Of a stretch of DNA of 64,000 nucleotides, positions 47,130 to 57,136 are shown piece by piece (positions within the stretch are counted from its first letter, which is position 1; each line of letters begins with the position of its first letter). The translations under genes were made by a program, and so were the position numbers. The notes beneath the pieces are model-generated. The model ran no database searches. It saw nothing but the letters and a program-made list of their open reading frames with translations, and was not told the DNA's origin. This stretch comes from Thinopyrum elongatum (lineage: Eukaryota > Streptophyta > Magnoliopsida > Poales > Poaceae), in NCBI GenBank assembly GCA_011799875.1, contig CM022303.1, positions 217,402,255 through 217,466,254 on the forward strand, given 5' to 3'.

Positions 47130-47612
47130 ATGGAAAGTAATCCTTTGATGGGTTTGTTTGAGGTATCTTCACATCAACCGGAAGCAATAAGATTTGCCCC
47201 TCAACCTATTCAACCTACTAAAAATATTTATTATAAGATTCCCTCGGGTATGTTAGAGAAACTGCTAGCTAATCCATATGAAGGAGATGGAACGGTACAT
47301 CCTGATATGCACTTAATCTATTTGGATGAAATATGTTGATTGTTTAAGATTGCAGGTTTATCCGAGGATGGAGTTAAGAAGAAGGTATTCCCTTTATATT
47401 TGGAGGGAAAGGCATTAACATGGTATAGGCTATTGGATGATATTGGAACATGGGATTGGAACCGGTTGAAATTGGAATTTCATCAGAAGTTTTATCCTAT
47501 GCATCTGGTTCATCATGATCAGAATTATATATATAATTTTTGGCCTCATGAAGGAGAAAGTATCACTCAAGCTTGGGGGAGGCTTAAATACATGATGCAC
47601 ACATGCCCCAAT
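47130..47612 (+). pseudogene. gag of element C, 5' part (before CACTA K)
   Basis: It begins MESNPLMGLFEVSS and is collinear with the gag of A. An in-frame TGA at 47337-47339 breaks it. After that the capsid region is clear (LEGKALTWYRLLDD, RLKLEFHQKFYP, HEGESITQAWGRLK). It stops at ...CPN, where transposon K enters at the trinucleotide AAT. Confidence 0.9.
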
Positions 47613-47885
47613 CACTACTGGAATCAGGATCTTTGCCGTCAGCTAGCTCTTTGCCATCAGCTAAAGGAAAGCTGATGGCAAAGATCATGTTTGCCGTCAG
47701 CTAGCGGACGGCATAGAAGCTTTGTCGTCCGCTAGCAGACGGCAAAGAGGGAGGGTGGCTCACTAGCGAGAACCACCTAACGGCCACTTTCTTTGCCGTC
47801 TGCTAGCGGACGGCAAAGAAAGTGGCCAACCTAACGTCCGTTAGCTAGGCTCTTTGCCGTCTGCTAGCAGATGGCAAAGAGCTGT
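47613..47885 (+). repeat. Left subterminal repeats of CACTA K
   Basis: Repeated CTTTGCCGTC(T/A)GCTAGC(G/A)GACGGCAAAG palindromes in both orientations. These are the expected binding region for the subterminal-binding transposon protein of CACTA elements. Confidence 0.85.
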
Positions 47886-47929
47886 GACCTAACTAAAAAG
47901 CGGCCAGCGCGCGCCCCACCCCTCTCTCT

Positions 47930-48104
47930 GTCCACTCTCTTTCTCCCCTGCCTGAGCCGCCGCTCACCCGCGCCACCACCCCCGTCGCCGGCCGCCCCGC
48001 CGCCATGCCCGAGCCGCGGCCGCCCCGCGCCACCCCCGTCGCCGGCCGCCCCGCCCCTGTGCCCGAGCCGCCGCCGCCCCGCGCCACCCACTTCGTCGGC
48101 CGCC
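47930..48104 (+). repeat. GC-rich minisatellite in K leader, left of L
   Basis: Units of about 36-48 bp contain 'cgccacccccgtcgccggccgccccgcc...gtgcccgagccgc'. The same units continue at 55492-55620 on the other side of insertion L, so one array was split. Confidence 0.8.
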
Positions 48105-48739
48105 CACTACAAGAAATACGACAACTTGCGACCATCACTATTGGTCACTGAATGGTCATTGTTTTCCATTTGCGACCTTTTTGTGACCAAAAACAGATGG
48201 TCAAAAGCTGGCCGTCGTAAACTGAAATTAACGACCTTCTTTGGGATAAGGTCGTAGATGTTTACGACCAAAACAAAAGGTCGTTGAACCAATGACCTTT
48301 TGTTTTGGTCACTGGCTGTCTGCCTAGGCCATGTCAGATCCGACGTGGCGATCTGACGTGGCAAAATTGCGACCAATTGAAAAGGTCGTTGATAAGATTC
48401 AGCCCGGTCCAATTCGACGCTTTACATGGGCCGAGCCCAACAATTCAGCCTTTTTACTGTATATTTTTCTGTTAATTTTCTCTAGCTACATGGGCCTGGC
48501 CCAACAATTTGGCCTTTTTTATTTTGGGCCATGGCCTTTTTATAGTGTTTCAGTCAATATATTTTTCAAGCTGGCCCCACAAGTCAGATGGGTCCCACTT
48601 GTCATAATCTCCTATATTGGTCCCACATGTCAGAAATGTGAGCATTGTTTAGATTATTTTCAAAAATGGGTCCCACTAATCAGGTTTCCATTTCACACGT
48701 CTTCAAATCACACAAATAATCAATATTTTAAATAGAACA

Positions 48740-50580
48740 GAACAAATGTAGAATTTCCTAGGCCTGGAGCTCCTGTACATTAGTCTATTACAATCCGTGC
48801 ATAGTCTATTACAACCCAGATATGCCTACTATTACAGTACTATAATATTTACAGTCTATTATAGTCAAACAGAACAAATCTTTGCTGCGTAGGGCTACAC
48901 GCCGCTTCGAACTTGAAATTTCCTAGGCCCGGAGCTCCTGTAAAAGGGTGAACACAAAGGCATTAGAGTACCATTTTCATTCCTGGAGTAGATATTCAAA
49001 CCCCCAGGTTTAGTGTATAGACTATCTAGAAGCTATAATCAGTAGATTATCCCCTAACAGAAGCTAATTAGGCTCCAATACACAAGGCACAACAAGCACA
49101 GACTAAATAAGCCACGGCCATAATACTTGAGTACTAAACAGATCTTGTATAACAGGTTTTTCAGTCATGAATTTTCAGAAGCAGAACTGGCATGTTTGTT
49201 GAAAGTGTTTATCATCGCAGCCATGGTCAAATAGAACACATGAATCTAAAAGAATGACAATAATGAGAGTGGCTCTTTTTGCCTCATATTAAGAAATTCA
49301 ACCATGTTTTCCCTTGTCCTTCATGAATTAATCAGAAGCACGGGTAAGGTTCAAATCACTGCCACTAATCCAAAGAAATGGCAAACACTCAAAGGGTTGG
49401 TAAGTAAACGAATAGTAGAAGCTAAGCGCAAACAGGACAAAAAGCAGAAGAATTTAAAAAATGTAACTTATGAGAAGAACAAAATGCACAATTTTTTCTC
49501 TCTCAGATGCCAACCACAAGGGTAGCACAGATGATGCAGACATATCAACATGGCATTAGTTCAGACCGCCCGTCTGCTTGTACTCTCTTCATAGAGAAAG
49601 ATTTTAGATCAAAAAATTATCAACAAAGATCAAAGCAACTTAAAAAAATATGAACATATTTGTCCAGTCATCAGGTGTCCAAAAAGATGGTGTGTTTTAT
49701 TCGGTTTTCATCGTTGTCCAGCCATATTCTATACATAGTAAACAACAGAATAAAAAAACTGAAAAGTAGATGACATGTAAGTTTGGAAGTATTCAGAAAA
49801 ATTACAGTCAAGCTGTTCAATTTGTCCTGAGAATTACAGAATGACAGCATGGGCGCACTGCGACTAATCAATCCCGAAAGATGGTATGATTAACAAGTTT
49901 TTCATCACCAGACAAACAGAACAGTAACACAAACAAACATGTCTACAAAACAGAACTTAAATTACTACAAAAAACAAAAGAAGACAAAAGAAGACAGAAA
50001 AGGAACGACACTAACAGTAATACGTGAGAACATCCCTCACAAACTCCCATTCTTTTAAGCAATGCAGAGGAGCTTTATCCTCAGGACCAAAAGAAGAATA
50101 CAGATGATACATGCAGGCTGACGATGCAATATGTTTGTAAAACTATGGGAGGGTTTTAAGAATTACAGAGGAATTTTATCCTCAGGAAAAACAGAGCATG
50201 GCAGATAAATGCATGTGTTTCTGAAACTACATGAGACTTAGAAGCACATTCACTTTAGCGACTCATCTTTTCAAGCATTCAATCAAATCATCTTTTCAAG
50301 CATTCAATCAAATGGCCTTATAATACCAGACAAAGAGGAGTTGTAGCGGTATGCACTTATCACATATACAGGAACCATGCTTAAAATCCACACATACATA
50401 TACATATCCCAATAGAACAGAGCTAGTAAGCAAACTAGCAGCCGTGCACTTGATGTCTTGTACTAACAGTTAATAACACATAAAACTAAACTACAACAAG
50501 AAGAATTGCATAAGACAAGCTTATGTATAAGCTGTGACATAAGCACAGGATCTGGAACTAAAATTCTCGACTAATCCAAT
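48740..50580. other. AT-rich interior of L, no gene recognised
   Basis: No ORF above about 75 codons and no repeat family recognised. It may be intron or 3' flanking DNA captured with the exons that follow on the minus strand. Confidence 0.4.
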
Positions 50581-50605
50581 GCCGTAACAGGCATTTTACC
50601 TCACC

Positions 50606-51318
50606 CATGTCTGCGAGCAGGAGGTCTCCCTCCGTCTCCCGCTCCAGAGCAACATCTGCTAGAGGAAAACAAAAGAACTGAAGATCTTAATTCAGTTATT
50701 TGAATCATTTAGTTATCTGAATTAACAGTACAGAAAATAACTGAAGATCTCAATGACAGTAGTAATTGGAAGGATAAAGCAACACTTGTTCTAAGGACAA
50801 TAAGCTGATTGGTGACAGGCAGTGTGGGGTCTCATCAGTCACCAAGCTGAACATGAGTGTTTAAACTTGCCAACTAGCCAACCAGGACTAACCAAAGTGC
50901 CAAACAGAGCTATTCAGGCTACAACAGCAACATATTAAACTAGCCATGGACCTACCTAACTCCCAAAGCACTAATCCATCCCCAATTAGTTCAGATAAAA
51001 ATATTCCACATGGCTCAATGGGCACGCACCTCTCTTTACTTCTGCAGATAAACCTTGAGGGGCTTGATGTACTCCTCAAAGCCCAGCGTGGCCATCCCCA
51101 AGAGCAGGTTGTCGCCGTTGATGGTCAACACCAGACCACACTTGTCGCTCGCCCTACAGTACAGACAAGACAAAATGGCAACAGGTCAGCACCAGACCAC
51201 CCTTGATTCAGGCAGGCAAAACAGAGCGGCAGCGGTCAGCAGGGGCACTCACTCGCCGGTGATGGAGATGAACTCGGAGACACACTCTTGCACGGTCTCC
51301 TTGGCGATCCTTGGTGCC
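50606..51318 (-). pseudogene. Captured NF-YB (histone-fold) gene fragment
   Basis: Minus-strand exons match the conserved core of NF-YB, the histone-fold subunit of the CCAAT-binding factor. The exon at 51253-51318 reads AKETVQECVSEFISITGE and ends in a GTGAGT donor. The exon at 51030-51153 follows a CTGTAG acceptor, reads [19 protein letters not shown] then [19 protein letters not shown], and ends in a GTGCGT donor. Splicing joins the frame correctly. A TAA at 51036-51038 replaces the Tyr codon expected after YLQK. The first exon has an apparent extra base near 51306. Several core residues differ from the usual family. A possible next exon near 50606-50635 gives TEGDLLLADM. The product would be truncated and is probably not functional. 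Confidence 0.8.
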
Positions 51319-51404
51319 CTGAGTAGCACAAGGAAGAATCGAGAGGAGAGAGTTCGGGGACCAGCAAAGGCACGTCCATCTTGTCCCCCGAGTTCCAGCG
51401 GTGA

Positions 51405-51785
51405 TTGACCTTGGTGAGGCCCAGATCTGGACCCCTCCTCCGGCACGGCACGGCCCGGGCGAGCAGCGTCAGAGGGCACCGACCGCACGGCCACGTCGTC
51501 GTCATCGACCACACAGCAACGGAAGAAGCAGACGGAGCCGTGGTCTCCTACTAGGCGGTGCACCTGTGCGCATGCATTAGGGAGGGGAGGAAGGAAACCG
51601 CATCAGCAAAATCAAACCAAGCAACAGAGAGAGACCAGGAGAAGGAGAGAGAGGCGGACCTTGCATGGCGTCGAGCACGGCGAGGGAGGTGGCGAGCAGC
51701 GCGAGGAGGTGTCGACTGTGCTCCCTGTCCTCGACCTGGTAGAACACGCCCATGATCTTCCCCAGATCCGTCCCCACGGCGGAGT
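51405..51785 (-). pseudogene. Captured exons of an unidentified gene upstream of NF-YB piece
   Basis: On the minus strand an ATG at 51785 opens MDSAVGTDLGKIMGVFYQVE and runs to ...SLAVLDAMQ, ending near a splice-like junction at about 51661. After an intron-like C/T-rich stretch ending GCACAG, a second block (from about 51561) reads VHRLVGDHGSVCFFRCCVV and DDDDVAVRS. I do not recognise the family. The blocks lie upstream of, and in the same orientation as, the NF-YB exons, so the capture may be a chimera of two genes or an atypical 5' part of one. Confidence 0.45.
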
Positions 51786-51859
51786 CCATGGCGGCGGCGC
51801 ACGCTGGGCCTGGGCGTTGGGTCGATGGGATCGAGGCGTGCGGGGGGAGGCATGCGCGC

Positions 51860-52300
51860 CGGGTGGTGGAGGAAGGAGGATTCGTCAGGGGACCGGGCCC
51901 TTCCTCGCCATCGTCTCCAGCCGCTATGGGGTGCGGGGTCGGGGCCCGCACGGTGGTGGCACCCTGATTGGCGCGGCGGCAGACTGGTGGAGGTCAGATC
52001 GGGCGACGTAGGAGGCCATGGCGTGGCTGGATGTGGGCGATGCAGAGGGACAAAGTAGCAGCGGTTGCGGCGGCTCGATGCACTTAGGAGAGCGGCTCGG
52101 GGTTGGGGATCAGGGAGAGGGGGAGCGGCTCGGGGTTTGTGGGTTTGGTCTCGGGGAGGAGGGGGCGGCGACGGAGGGAGACGTCCTCGTCGATCTGGAT
52201 CAGGGAGAGGGGGAGAGACAGGCGGCGGCAGGTGTGTTCTCGGGGAGAGGGGGATTGGGTTGCTGCTAGGGTTTGGGTTGGGTTGCTATGACCTGAGAGG
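51860..52300. other. GC-rich region of L
   Basis: It contains degenerate repeats such as 'gatcagggagagggggag' (52107 and 52198) and ORFs in several frames. It is probably promoter or leader DNA captured with the exons to its left. No gene is called. Confidence 0.35.
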
Positions 52301-52439
52301 TGAATGATAGACGTTGGATCCTTTGGATGCAGACGGTTCAGATCGGCTATAGTGGGGTGATCCGTGAGAAGAGCCCTGATTGGTTCAGAAATTTTGTGAT
52401 TTAAAATAGTTTCTAAGTACTAAAACTAGGGGAATTTTG

Positions 52440-54170
52440 TGAAGCAACTATCAAAATATTTTGCAAAATGGCACAACTAAATTTTTCACTCAAGTTAAAC
52501 CCCATTTTTTGGATGATCACCGATTTGCATGCATTTTTTATCTTTCTAGATATTTTTAATCATTTGTCTTGTGGCAAAAATGGTTTTTTTGTGAAGAACC
52601 TACCAAATATTTGTTGTAAAATTGGACCAAATCAATTTTCTAATATACCAGGCCATATTTTATGCAAAATGGACCAAATGGTTGGGTGTCAAAAGATTTG
52701 ATTCACCTCTCATGAAAAAGACAAATTTCCGCCGATTCAGTTGGAAGCGGGTCAAATTTGAACTGCAGCTGCCTCATAGTTTGCTCTTTATTTTTTCTAA
52801 AAATCATTTCTAGGTACATAAGTACCTATTTAATCATAGAAACACCAAAAAATTCCAAGATTCAACAACTAGCTAGGAACGGTCATGTCCGCCGTTTTGA
52901 CCGCATTTTGAAACGGGCATGAAAAATTCAAAAAAATTAAAAAAATTGGAAAACCTTCGCATTGTGTCATTATATGTGGGCAAGTTACCAGGAAAAATAA
53001 TAAACTTGTACTACGATAATTATTTTAAAAAAGTGTTCTCAGAGCGAGCTATCATGTGTGGAGATCAATGGCTTTCAAGCCAAATGATCAATCTTATGCA
53101 CACACTCATGGCATAGTTTGTTCAATTGATCTCATATTGTGCACAAGGGTGCATATTGGAATAACAAACAATGTTGCCTAAGGAAGTTTTCATTTTCTTT
53201 GCACGAAAAAATCATTTTCCATTTTTCGAGTGCCCAAAATGAGGTTTTTTTGTGAAGAACCTACCAAATAATTGTTGCAAAATTGGACCAAATCAATTTT
53301 ATAAAATACTAGGACATATTTAATGCATAATTGACCAAATGGTTGGGTGTCAAAATCTTTGATCCACCTCTCGTCAAAAAGAAAAATTTCTGCCGATTAG
53401 TTGGAAGCGGGTCAAATTTGAACTGCACCTGCCTCATAGTTTGCTCTTTATTTTTTCCAAAAATCATTTCTAGGTACATAAGTATCTATTTAATCAGAGA
53501 AACATCAAAAGGTTTCCAAGATTCACCCACTAGCTAGCAACGGTCATGCCCGCCGTTTTGACCGCATTTTGAAACGGGCATGAAAAATTCAAAAAAAATA
53601 AAAAAAATTGGAAAACCTTCGCACTGTGTCATTATATGTGGCCAAGTTACCAGGAAAAATAATAAACTTGTAATATGATAATTATTTTAAAAAAGTGTTC
53701 TCAGAAACGAGCTATCATGTGTGGAGATCAATGGCTTTCAAGCCAAATAATCAATCTTATGGCCACATTCATGGCATAGTTTGTTCAAATGATCTCATAT
53801 TGTGCACAAGGGTGCATCTTGGGATGGCAAAAAATGTTGCCTAAGGAAGTTTTCATTTCCTTTGGACGAAAAATTTATTTTCTATTTTTTGAGTGGCCAA
53901 AATGAGTTTTTTTGTGAAGGACCTACCATATATTTGTTGCAAAATGGGACCAGGTCATTTTTATAATATATTAGGCCATATTTAATGTACAATTGACAAA
54001 ATGGTTGGTCGTCAAAAGTATTTATACACCTCTGGTGAAAAAGACAAATTTTTGCTGATTCAGTTGGAAGCAGGTCAAATTTGAACTGCAGCTGCCTCAT
54101 AGTTTGCTCTTTATTTTTTCCAAAAATCATTTATAGGTACATAAGTATCTATTTAATCAGAAATACATGG
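52440..54170. repeat. 661 bp tandem repeat, about 2.6 copies, inside L
   Basis: The landmark 'gtgaag(a/g)acctaccaaatatttgttg' recurs at 52591, 53252 and 53914 (periods 661 and 662). Each unit also has 'agttggaagcgggtcaaatttgaactgca', 'ttttgaaacgggcatgaaaaattc' and 'tgtggagatcaatggctttcaagcc'. The third copy is partial. Small ORFs repeated in each unit are not genes. Confidence 0.88.
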
Positions 54171-54419
54171 TTTGGTGGCGATACGTTGAGGTTTGGATGG
54201 TGGCCGAGGGCCGCAACTCCAGAGCGCGTAAACTCGCATGCCCGCCGCATGGTCACCGCATGACCGTGGTGGTGCCACGCGTTTCGGGCAGCCTAGGCAT
54301 GTCTAGTGGTTTGGGCACTCCCCCGTTAGGTTTCACAAAGAAGAAGGCAATAGAAGAATCTCACGAGGAGACTGAACCGAGCTCAAATATGAATTAGCAC
54401 CCAAGTGATTGATTAGTGG

Positions 54420-55210
54420 TGGGGAAAATGCACATGGCCAATGGGCCTGAGTTTTGGTCGAGGATGATCATCTACTAAGGACACTATCTTGGAAAATTTG
54501 CCGCTCAAATGGAGGAGCCTAGGTGTCACTTGCTTTGCAACGTACCACACTGGACAGAAATATGAATGTTGAAGCTAGACTCAAATGAATGAATGGATTG
54601 ATCTGAAATTTGGAGGAGGATGATAATTTGGGCATATGAAGGCACTTTAAAATTTTCATACCATTTGAATAAATAAAAATGGTACTTCCTTCACAGTGCT
54701 CTCCACTAAACAGAAAATTGGGAAAAATGCTGAGGGAAATTGGCTAGAATAAATGAGCTAAAATTTGGGGGAGGGATGTTCTTTGGGCAGGGTCATGTCA
54801 TGGTAAAATTTCAGCAATTATAAATTAACATAAAATATAGTTGCTTCACAAATTGAAAATATCACCAGAAACAAAGATTGGATGCTGAGCTCACATGTAT
54901 TGTTAGATGGGGCTCAAATTTTGTGGAGAGCTATGATTTGGGAATATAGAAGATGTGGCAAAAATTCAGCTCATTAGGATATGCCTAGCTAGTACTTCCT
55001 TCACAACAGTTCGAGCTGAACAAAAACTTTGGAAATTTGCCGAGGAAGATTTACCAGGAAAATGGAGTTGAATATTGTCATGAGGCAATGATTTGGATAG
55101 TAAAGAATGCCCAATTTTTTTTGGAATTTTGGGAATGACAGAAATATAAGTTGCTTCACAACCTAGGGCAAAAATTGACACATGGACATGACACATAGGC
55201 AAAACTGATG
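54420..55210 (-). mobile_element. Fragment of an E-type LTR inside L
   Basis: The reverse complement resembles the first third of LTR block E (12070-12950). Examples are 'ttgccctaggttgtgaagcaa' and 'tgaaggaagtactagctaggcatatcc', both present in E near 12076 and 12385 with small changes. The fragment has no LTR termini, so it is a captured or leftover piece. Confidence 0.65.
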
Positions 55211-55491
55211 AGGTGGCACCTAGTCATAGCAATCCACCACAATTTACAAGGTTATGACCATCTATATTGGTCGTGATCATCTAGAAATAAGGCGGCGGAC
55301 CAGTGCTTCTGCTTTATGACCATTTTGTGTAAGGAAATTACGACCTTTCTGACCAAAATGGTCATTATAGTTTAGGGTTTGGAGCCCCCCGAACAGCTTT
55401 TGACCAATTGGTCTCAAATGGTCGTAGATTTATGACCAATTCTTCCAGGGTCACTGACAGACGGTCACTAGTTGACATATTTCTTGTAGTG

Positions 55492-55639
55492 GTCCCGCCC
55501 CTGTCCTGAGCCGCCGCCGCCCCGCACCACACCCATCGCCGGCTGCCCCGCCCCCGTGCCCGAGCCGCCACCACCCCGCGCCACCCCCGTCGCTGGCCGC
55601 CCCGCCCGGCCGCGCCGCCCCGCCCTGCCCCTCCTCGTG
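55492..55639 (+). other. Probable 5' leader exon of the K transposase gene
   Basis: The GC-rich minisatellite continues from 48104 and ends at a good splice donor, ...CTCGTG|GTGAGT at 55640. A plausible acceptor lies just before the transposase ATG (ttatgtgtccag, about 57124). That gives a 1.5 kb leader intron carrying three hairpins. This exon structure is inferred. Confidence 0.45.
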
Positions 55640-55659
55640 GTGAGTTTTTTTTCTTCTGT

Positions 55660-55760
55660 TTTTTTAGATTTAGTTTAGGTTAGGTTAGTTTAGTTTAGGT
55701 TAGGTTAGTTTAGTTTATGTTAGGTTAGTTTAGTTTAGTTTAGGTTAATTTAGGTTTTTT
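55660..55760 (+). repeat. TTAGGTTAG/TTAGTTTAG simple repeat
   Basis: About 90 bp of imperfect 'ttagtttaggttagg' units, followed by A/G-rich (gaagaa)n sequence at 55785-55925. Confidence 0.8.
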
Positions 55761-55940
55761 TTTCTATTTTTTGAGAATAAACAAGAAAGATGAAAAAAAG
55801 ATGTAAAAGAAGAAGAGGAAGAAAAACAAGAAGAGGAAGAAGAAGATAAAAAAAAGAACAATAAGTGGAAGAAGAAGAAGATGAAAAAAAGAAGTAGAAG
55901 TAGAAGATGAAAAAAAGAAGTAGGAAAAGGGGGCGCCCGG

Positions 55941-56443
55941 GGACGAGCGGGTTAGGGGGTTCCTCGACGTCGATGGAACCCTAAATAGCAAGTATCCTCG
56001 GTGCGAGATACATGTGGCCGTCGGTGTCGAACACTACATCCACGTCCCACAAGTGACGCCGGTGTCCGGTGTCCCGCAGCAATAGTTCTCGGGGTCGATG
56101 GCGGTCGAACACCTTTGCGAATTTGTCTTGCAGCCTCTGCGATGATGATTAAAAGCCAAGTGTTGAAACTTGAAACACCGAAACTGACTCAAGTCGGTTT
56201 GGTTGTTTGAAGTTTCAAAACTTGGCTTTAATCCTCATCGCATCGGCTGCCAGACAAATTCGCCAAGGTGTTCGACCGTCATCGGCCCCCAGAACTATTG
56301 CTGCGCGCGGGACGCCGGGCGCCGGCGTCACTTGTGGGATGTGGATCTAGTGTTCAACGCCGAGCGCCACATGTATCTCGCACCGATGATACTCGCTATT
56401 TAGGGTTCCATCAACGCCGAGGAACCCCCTAACCCTCTCGTCC
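55941..56443. repeat. 503 bp imperfect palindrome with B3-domain sequence in its arms
   Basis: The left arm starts ggacgagcgggttaggggg and the right arm ends cccctaaccctctcgtcc. The centre is near 56191 with only a few bases of loop. The arms are near 250 bp, with mismatches and a few indels. On the minus strand the left arm encodes DKFAKVFDRHRPRELLLRD and, shortly after, HLWDVDVVFDTDGHMYLAP. This matches the first half of a plant B3 DNA-binding domain (KFAK..., W-x-V, then MYL before the usual GW). The right arm encodes LPDKFAKVFDRHRPPELLL in the plus frame and then shifts frame. It lies in the probable leader intron of the K transposase gene, so transcription would give a long hairpin RNA. 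Confidence 0.85.
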
Positions 56444-56697
56444 TGTCGTAAATATTTAGTTAGGTTGACGGAAAAAACAAAATAGCTATGTTAATCATCT
56501 TTCGATTTAAATGTGCAGTTTTTTCGTCGTTGCGAGGGTCTAGTGTTCGACGAGCTCCGCCCCTGCGTTCGTGGGTGAGCACAAATGACATTTTCTCCTC
56601 CCCCTTCATTTGCTCTGTTCCGGTCTTCGTGCCGATGAAACTTGCTAGCTATAGGTGTTTTCAATCATCAGTATGCGTGACCACTATGCGTCTCCCA

Positions 56698-56762
56698 TTC
56701 GAAAGGGTTACATCTATAAATATGCATGCATTTGCATATTTATAACCGTGATTCTTTCGAAT
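56698..56762. repeat. 65 bp palindrome
   Basis: The arms of about 30 bp, ttcgaaagggttacatctat... and ...ataaccgtgattctttcgaa, are centred on 'atgcatgcat' near 56729. Arm identity is high. Confidence 0.75.
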
Positions 56763-56787
56763 TGTCCAACGTTATCCATGGACAGCC

Positions 56788-57003
56788 CGAGTATGTGTAG
56801 ATTGGGTTCATTTTCCCATATGCTCTGCTCCGGATCCGATGCAGAATTTCGTCAGTGCCTCCCTGTTGTTCTCCGGGTACACATCCTCTCTGCTTATTGC
56901 CGAGACGTGTATCAGGAGAACAGCGGGGAGGTGCTGCCAAAATTTTGCGTCGGATCCGGAGTAGAGCATGGGAAAACGAACCCAATCTACACATACTCAG
57001 GTG
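56788..57003. repeat. Third inverted repeat in the K leader, ~95 bp arms
   Basis: The left arm (56788-56882) contains gagtatgtgtagattgggtt, tgctctgctccggatccgat and ctcccctgt-like sequence. The right arm (56907-57003) is its imperfect reverse complement (atcggatccggagtagagca-like, cccaatctacacatactc). The loop is about 24 nt. The arm sequence is not recognised as a known domain. Confidence 0.75.
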
Positions 57004-57136
57004 GGATTAGGACCTATCTTTACCTATTAGAGTCTAGGTTGCATGGGCGTAATAAAAGTGACAAACTCCATTAACCGATGAATATATACATGCTGATTTA
57101 TATATACATTTCTTATGTGTCCAGTAGCTAGGCAAG

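Larger units (their letters stand above)
48105..55491. mobile_element. Non-autonomous CACTA-ended element L, 7.4 kb, nested in K
   Basis: The ends are CACTACAAGAAATACG and, on the opposite strand at the right, CACTACAAGAAATATG. The flanking trinucleotides are GCC (48102-48104) and GTC (55492-55494). The split minisatellite reads GCC-CCG when rejoined, so the right TSD copy has one C-to-T change. Both ends have GGTCGT/ACGACC-rich subterminal motifs. No transposase is present. The interior is a patchwork: captured NF-YB and other exons on the minus strand, a 661 bp tandem repeat, and a piece of an E-type LTR. It is probably mobilised by an autonomous CACTA element with the same ends. Confidence 0.85.

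Noticed and set aside
47640..47885. Short palindromic repeats resembling a CRISPR array
   Set aside because: They are irregularly spaced, inverted in both orientations and located at CACTA ends, and this is a plant genome.
55660..55760. Telomere-like TTAGG-rich tract
   Set aside because: The units are mixed TTTAGG/TTAGTTTAG, not the plant TTTAGGG repeat. It is a simple sequence in the transposon leader.
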